Below are positions 6,076 through 8,677 of a DNA stretch of 8,677 nt, piece by piece (the stretch's first letter is position 1; the number at the start of each line of letters is the position of its first letter). The DNA comes from Chloroflexota bacterium (GTDB taxonomy: Bacteria; Chloroflexota; Dehalococcoidia; Tepidiformales; Tepidiformaceae), in assembly GCA_963169135.1 (NCBI GenBank), contig CAUJEQ010000272.1, forward strand, positions 1 to 8,677, written 5' to 3'. Below the pieces are notes generated by a model. The model was not told the origin of the DNA and ran no database searches. It worked only from the letters and a program-made list of their open reading frames with translations. The translations under genes were made by a program, and so were the position numbers.

Positions 6076-7343
6076 CCCAGCGCGGCCGCAATCTCCGCCT
6101 CGTCCAACTCCGGCCCGACAACCGCGCAGTGCAGGCTCTCGCGCTTCAGGATGCGCCTGGCCACGGCCACCACCTCATCAGCGGTCACGGCCTCGATCCG
6201 CCGCACCACTTCGTCGATCGTCTCGATTGCTCCCCGGGTGATGAGCTGCTCACCATGCCGCTGCCCGAGCGAGAACGCCGTCTCCAGCGATAGCCGGAAG
6301 CGTCCGATGTTGTGGTCCTTTGCCTTCCGCAGCTCATCCGCCGGCACGTGCTCGGCCGAAAGCTTCTCCGCCTCCTCCAGGCACACCTCGATCGTCTCCC
6401 GGAGCTTGTCCCGGTTCACCCCTGCCGAGATGGTGAACACCCCGGCGTCAGCCAGGTAGCCGTAGCCGGACCCGACCGAGTACGCCAGGCCCCGCCGCTC
6501 TCGCACTTCCCGGAACAGCCGCGACGACATCCCCGCCCCGAGCACGTCGTTCATGATCCGGATCGACCACCGATCGGGGTCTTCCCGCCCGAACATCGGC
6601 AGCCCCAGGTACATCGTGCACTGGTCGATCGGCCGGGAGTCGGTCGCCACTCGCTCGCCCGCGATGGAGGCGTCGTACGGGACCACCGACGGGATAGGCC
6701 CCGGCTGCATCCCTTCGAACATCGGCCGCGCGAGCGAAACCACCCGCTCGTGCGTCACGTTCCCGGCCACCGAAACCACGATGTTCCCGGGCTTATACCA
6801 CTCGCCGATGTGCTCGACGAAGTCCGGCCGCTTCCACGTCGCCACCAGGTCTACCGGCCCGCCGACATCCCAGCCCGCGGGCTGTTCGCCGTATACCGCC
6901 TGTCCGATGAGGCGGCCCGCCCACGCGCCCGGGTTGTCGTGGTTGCGCTTCAACTCCTGCTGCACCACGGGGCACTCCCGCTCGATCTCCTCCTGCTCCA
7001 GTCTGGAGTTCAACAGCATGTCCGCCGCGACGTCCAGTGCCGTTTCGAACCGGTCATACGGCACGATGTTCCAGTAGCAGGTGAACTCCTTGTTCGTGTA
7101 GGCGTTCAGCGTCCCGCCCGCACCCTCGATCTCCTGCGCGATCAGAAACGCGTCCGGACGCTTGTCGGTACCTTTGAACACCATGTGCTCGAGGAAGTGC
7201 GTGATCCCGTTCAGCCGGGCCGGCTCCGACCGTGAGCCCACGCCCACGAAGATGTTGACCGATGCCGCCTGGGTGGACGGCATCGGCGTCGTGACGATGC
7301 GCAGTCCGTTCTCCAGGGTCGTAAGTTCCCAGGTGTCAGGCAC
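6072..7343 (-). CDS. M16-family zinc metallopeptidase (PqqL/MPP-like)
   Basis: From GTG 7343 the protein has 423 residues, normal for single-module M16B peptidases related to mitochondrial processing peptidase and bacterial YmxG-type enzymes. The inverted zinc motif is HFLEH (49-53), followed by MVFKGT. The third ligand is probably E130, at the usual distance of about 76 residues, in VVQQELKRNHDNP. The C-terminal half carries RERRGLAYSV (281-290), the conserved R/Y substrate-binding block. All key residues are present, so it should be active. No signal peptide is seen; action is probably cytoplasmic on peptides or misfolded fragments. I chose GTG 7341-7343 because AGGGAGG lies 5 bases upstream and the protein then begins PDTWELTTLENGLRIV, as family members do. 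ATG 7373 overlaps a likely -10 box. The stop overlaps the HIT gene start by four bases. Confidence 0.93.
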   Translation of the reverse strand: MPDTWELTTLENGLRIVTTPMPSTQAASVNIFVGVGSRSEPARLNGITHFLEHMVFKGTDKRPDAFLIAQEIEGAGGTLNAYTNKEFTCYWNIVPYDRFETALDVAADMLLNSRLEQEEIERECPVVQQELKRNHDNPGAWAGRLIGQAVYGEQPAGWDVGGPVDLVATWKRPDFVEHIGEWYKPGNIVVSVAGNVTHERVVSLARPMFEGMQPGPIPSVVPYDASIAGERVATDSRPIDQCTMYLGLPMFGREDPDRWSIRIMNDVLGAGMSSRLFREVRERRGLAYSVGSGYGYLADAGVFTISAGVNRDKLRETIEVCLEEAEKLSAEHVPADELRKAKDHNIGRFRLSLETAFSLGQRHGEQLITRGAIETIDEVVRRIEAVTADEVVAVARRILKRESLHCAVVGPELDEAEIAAALG

Positions 7344-7348
7344 AGCGG

Positions 7349-7355
7349 CCTCCCT
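7349..7355 (-). promoter_or_regulatory. Shine-Dalgarno site of the M16 peptidase gene
   Basis: Minus-strand AGGGAGG lies 5 bases before GTG 7343. It favours this GTG over the in-frame ATG at 7373, which has no comparable site. Confidence 0.65.
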
Positions 7356-7371
7356 GCTAGAGTAGTGCCGC

Positions 7372-7377
7372 ATTCTA
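7372..7377 (-). promoter_or_regulatory. Possible -10 box for the M16-HIT operon
   Basis: Minus-strand TAGAAT matches the TATAAT consensus at five of six positions. A start site about 7 bases on (near 7365) would give a leader of about 22 bases, enough for the Shine-Dalgarno and GTG 7343. The -35 region is poor (TTCCCC or CTTCCC), so this is tentative. Confidence 0.4.
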
Positions 7378-7394
7378 CGGATCGAATCACCGTG

Positions 7395-7433
7395 GGGAAG
7401 CGGGCCCCGTCAAGACGCCTGAAAGTGCTTCCC
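7395..7433 (-). terminator. Inverted repeat after the nitroreductase gene, weak terminator candidate
   Basis: GGGAAGC (7395-7401) and GCTTCCC (7427-7433) are perfect 7-base inverted repeats 25 bases apart, starting 1 base past the nitroreductase stop. The loop can fold further only weakly and no T-run follows. It could end the nitroreductase transcript before the M16 promoter, or be an operator, since it reaches the -35 region of that promoter. Confidence 0.3.
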
Positions 7434-7434
7434 G

Positions 7435-8073
7435 CTACGACCAGCGGTCCCACCGCATGATCTCGCTCACCGGCCGCCGCGTGACCGGCCCGAACTTGCC
7501 CAGCGGGTACCCCACGGGGATCAGCGTGAACGGCAGGATATCCTCCGGGAGCCCCAGCACCTCCTGCGCTGCCGCGCGATCGGCAATCGCGAACGTCGTC
7601 GGGGTCGCCGCCAGCCCCAGCGCCCGGGCTGCCAGCAAGAGGTTCTGCACCCCCGGCCAGATCGAGCCGCCGGCGCCCGCCCCCATCGAGAACGTGTTGC
7701 GCACCGGCAACGCCACTTGCAGGCATGCAATCACATGCACCGGGATTTCGGCGAAGTGCTCCGCCTGCCATCGCACCGCCTCCAGCATGCGCGCCCGCGC
7801 GTCAGCCGCCTGGTGCGGCAGCGCAGCCGGTCGCGCCCCAGCCGGCGCCGTATACGCGCTGAAGACCTTCATATTGAGCTCGGCAAGCTTTTCCCGCACC
7901 GCCCGGTCCCGCACGGCGATCCAGCGGCCGTTTTGTGCGTTCGAACCGGATGGCGCCTGGTTCGCTGCGTCGATCAGCCTGACCAGTAACTCCTCCGGGA
8001 CCGGGTCCGGCTTGATCCGCCGCATTGCGCGGCAGTTGTACATCACCTCGAACAGCCCCATTTCCTCGGCCAT
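7435..8073 (-). CDS. Nitroreductase-family FMN oxidoreductase
   Basis: The protein has 212 residues, the usual length for the nitroreductase family: FMN enzymes that reduce nitro groups, quinones, enones or other acceptors with NAD(P)H in the cytoplasm. Typical blocks are CRAMRRIKPDPVP (14-26), with Arg residues for FMN phosphate, and AANQAPSGSNAQNGRWIAV (36-54), with the conserved Ser-x-Asn-x-Gln. NLLLAARALGLAATPTTF (144-161) is the family's dimer helix, and the end reads IPVGYPLGKFGPVTRRP (185-201), which normally contacts flavin. The substrate cannot be predicted. ATG 8071-8073 is set by AAGGAG 8 bases upstream; the open frame extends to 8166 but the extension looks non-coding. It is transcribed away from the C39-like gene and followed by the M16 gene after 61 or more bases. 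Confidence 0.92.
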   Translation of the reverse strand: MAEEMGLFEVMYNCRAMRRIKPDPVPEELLVRLIDAANQAPSGSNAQNGRWIAVRDRAVREKLAELNMKVFSAYTAPAGARPAALPHQAADARARMLEAVRWQAEHFAEIPVHVIACLQVALPVRNTFSMGAGAGGSIWPGVQNLLLAARALGLAATPTTFAIADRAAAQEVLGLPEDILPFTLIPVGYPLGKFGPVTRRPVSEIMRWDRWS

Positions 8074-8081
8074 CGTTGGTT

Positions 8082-8087
8082 CTCCTT
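8082..8087 (-). promoter_or_regulatory. Shine-Dalgarno site of the nitroreductase gene
   Basis: Minus-strand AAGGAG lies 8 bases before ATG 8073 and decides this start over the upstream in-frame ATG at 8166. Confidence 0.7.
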
Positions 8088-8104
8088 CGTCCTGTGGTGC
8101 CCAA

Positions 8105-8110
8105 AGTCTA
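8105..8110 (-). promoter_or_regulatory. Possible -10 box of the nitroreductase gene
   Basis: Minus-strand TAGACT has the T-A-n-n-n-T form of a -10 element and would place transcription start near 8098, giving a leader of about 24 bases that includes the Shine-Dalgarno site. No clear -35 box is visible. Confidence 0.3.
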
Positions 8111-8165
8111 CGGGCGATGCCCCCACGCGCACTCGCGCTCGCCCCGCTCCCCGACCGCGAAGCCA

Positions 8166-8171
8166 TACACT
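8166..8171 (+). promoter_or_regulatory. Possible -10 box for a leaderless C39/BtrH-like gene
   Basis: TACACT ends 6 bases before GTG 8178. A start site 7 bases after the box would fall on the first base of that GTG, the usual arrangement for leaderless genes, and no Shine-Dalgarno site precedes the codon. No -35 box is visible. Confidence 0.35.
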
Positions 8172-8177
8172 CGATCC

Positions 8178-8677
8178 GTGCCAGAAATTCACGGACTCAA
8201 GCTCGCCCCCAACTGGACCAGTGCCGCCGGCGCCCTCGAGGGCATCCTCGCCCACCTGGGCCAGCCGCTACCGCGCCACGCGATCATGGGCCTCACCGGC
8301 CACGCCTGGCACTTCTGCCTGGGCACGCGGGGCGGCGTCACTGCCCTGCCCTCCGGCCCCGCCGACCTCGACTGGGGGGCCATGGTGGACCGTTACGAAC
8401 GCACAGGCCTCCGCTGGGAGCGGTTTGCCGCCGATATTCCGCCCGGCGGCGGCGAACACCCCTCGCGCGGCGCCGCGGTTGCCTGGGCCACGGCCCACCT
8501 CGATGCGGGACGCCCCCTCATCGGCTGGGACTTCCACCTCCACGAGCACGCCATCGTTTATGGCTACTCGCGTGAGCGGGCCGGTTTCCTCGTCCACGAC
8601 ATCCTCAGCGAAGAGGTCGGACCGTTTGTCCCCTGGGACGCCTGGCCCTCCGGCGTCGGCGGGATCGAGCTCTTCGC
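8178..8677 (+). CDS. BtrH/C39-like papain-fold protein, partial (runs off the right edge)
   Basis: From GTG 8178 the frame stays open to the window end, giving 166 residues without a stop. It resembles the BtrH N-terminal/C39-like papain-fold group: an N-terminal helix SAAGALEGILAHLGQPLP, then GLTGHAWHF (38-46). Later comes GRPLIGWDF (111-119), HEHAIVYGY (122-130) with H124 as the likely active-site His, and LVHDIL (138-143) with D141 as the likely Asp. BtrH itself is an acyltransferase in butirosin biosynthesis; C39 relatives are peptidases. The N-terminal Cys nucleophile expected near residues 15-16 is missing, since the sequence there is Trp-Thr-Ser-Ala-Ala-Gly; the only Cys seen is C47. 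It may be a non-catalytic relative or use another residue. The remaining C-terminus is outside the window, so full domain content is unknown. Family assignment is by motif memory only. Confidence 0.65.
   Translation, partial: MPEIHGLKLAPNWTSAAGALEGILAHLGQPLPRHAIMGLTGHAWHFCLGTRGGVTALPSGPADLDWGAMVDRYERTGLRWERFAADIPPGGGEHPSRGAAVAWATAHLDAGRPLIGWDFHLHEHAIVYGYSRERAGFLVHDILSEEVGPFVPWDAWPSGVGGIELF

Noticed and set aside
4469..6293. Two long + strand frames (412 and 278 codons) opposite the EamA, lipoprotein, HIT and M16 genes
   Set aside because: Arg/Pro/His-rich translations without domains span several real genes on the other strand.
6312..7235. 307-codon + strand frame opposite the M16 gene
   Set aside because: It is an Arg/His/Pro-rich mirror of a peptidase with intact zinc motif; no family features.

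Overview
This is a high-GC bacterial window with short intergenic spaces and mixed ATG/GTG starts. Clear Shine-Dalgarno sites precede several genes. There are two probable lipoproteins, one with a long Pro/Thr linker of the kind common in Chloroflexota. My best guess is a Chloroflexota lineage (Dehalococcoidia or Tepidiforma-like), but this rests on style and gene content only; no RNA gene or phylogenetic marker is present. I see no mobile element, CRISPR array, tRNA or rRNA. The region looks like ordinary chromosome.

Layout. 1-133: the C-terminal end of an unrecognised + strand gene, followed by a hairpin. 211-687 (-): a four-helix DUF2269-type membrane protein, divergent from the next gene. 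837-1661 (+): a membrane-anchored HD-GYP-like protein whose metal-binding residues are mostly lost. 1794-3476 (+): a two-helix membrane HAMP-GGDEF-EAL protein with intact GGDEF and EAL catalytic residues. These two + strand genes form a small c-di-GMP signalling locus. Its last stop lies 2 bp from the stop of the converging cluster.

3479-5652 (-): three closely spaced genes read leftward. In transcription order they are a small lipoprotein with a WPDGCLGL-type two-cysteine domain, an EamA/DMT ten-helix transporter, and a DUF192 lipoprotein. A run of 7-bp repeats covers the junction between the last two. 5770-7343 (-): an M16 zinc peptidase whose stop overlaps the start of a HIT-family protein by 4 bp. 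7435-8073 (-): a nitroreductase-family flavoprotein with its own promoter-like and ribosome-binding sequences. 8178-end (+): a divergent partial gene for a BtrH/C39-like papain-fold protein that lacks a cysteine at the expected nucleophile position.

The most noteworthy points are the degenerate HD-GYP sensor beside a complete GGDEF-EAL protein, the heptamer repeat over a start codon, the cysteine-less C39/BtrH-like protein with a possibly leaderless start, and the small two-cysteine lipoprotein. I did not find a convincing new multi-gene system.
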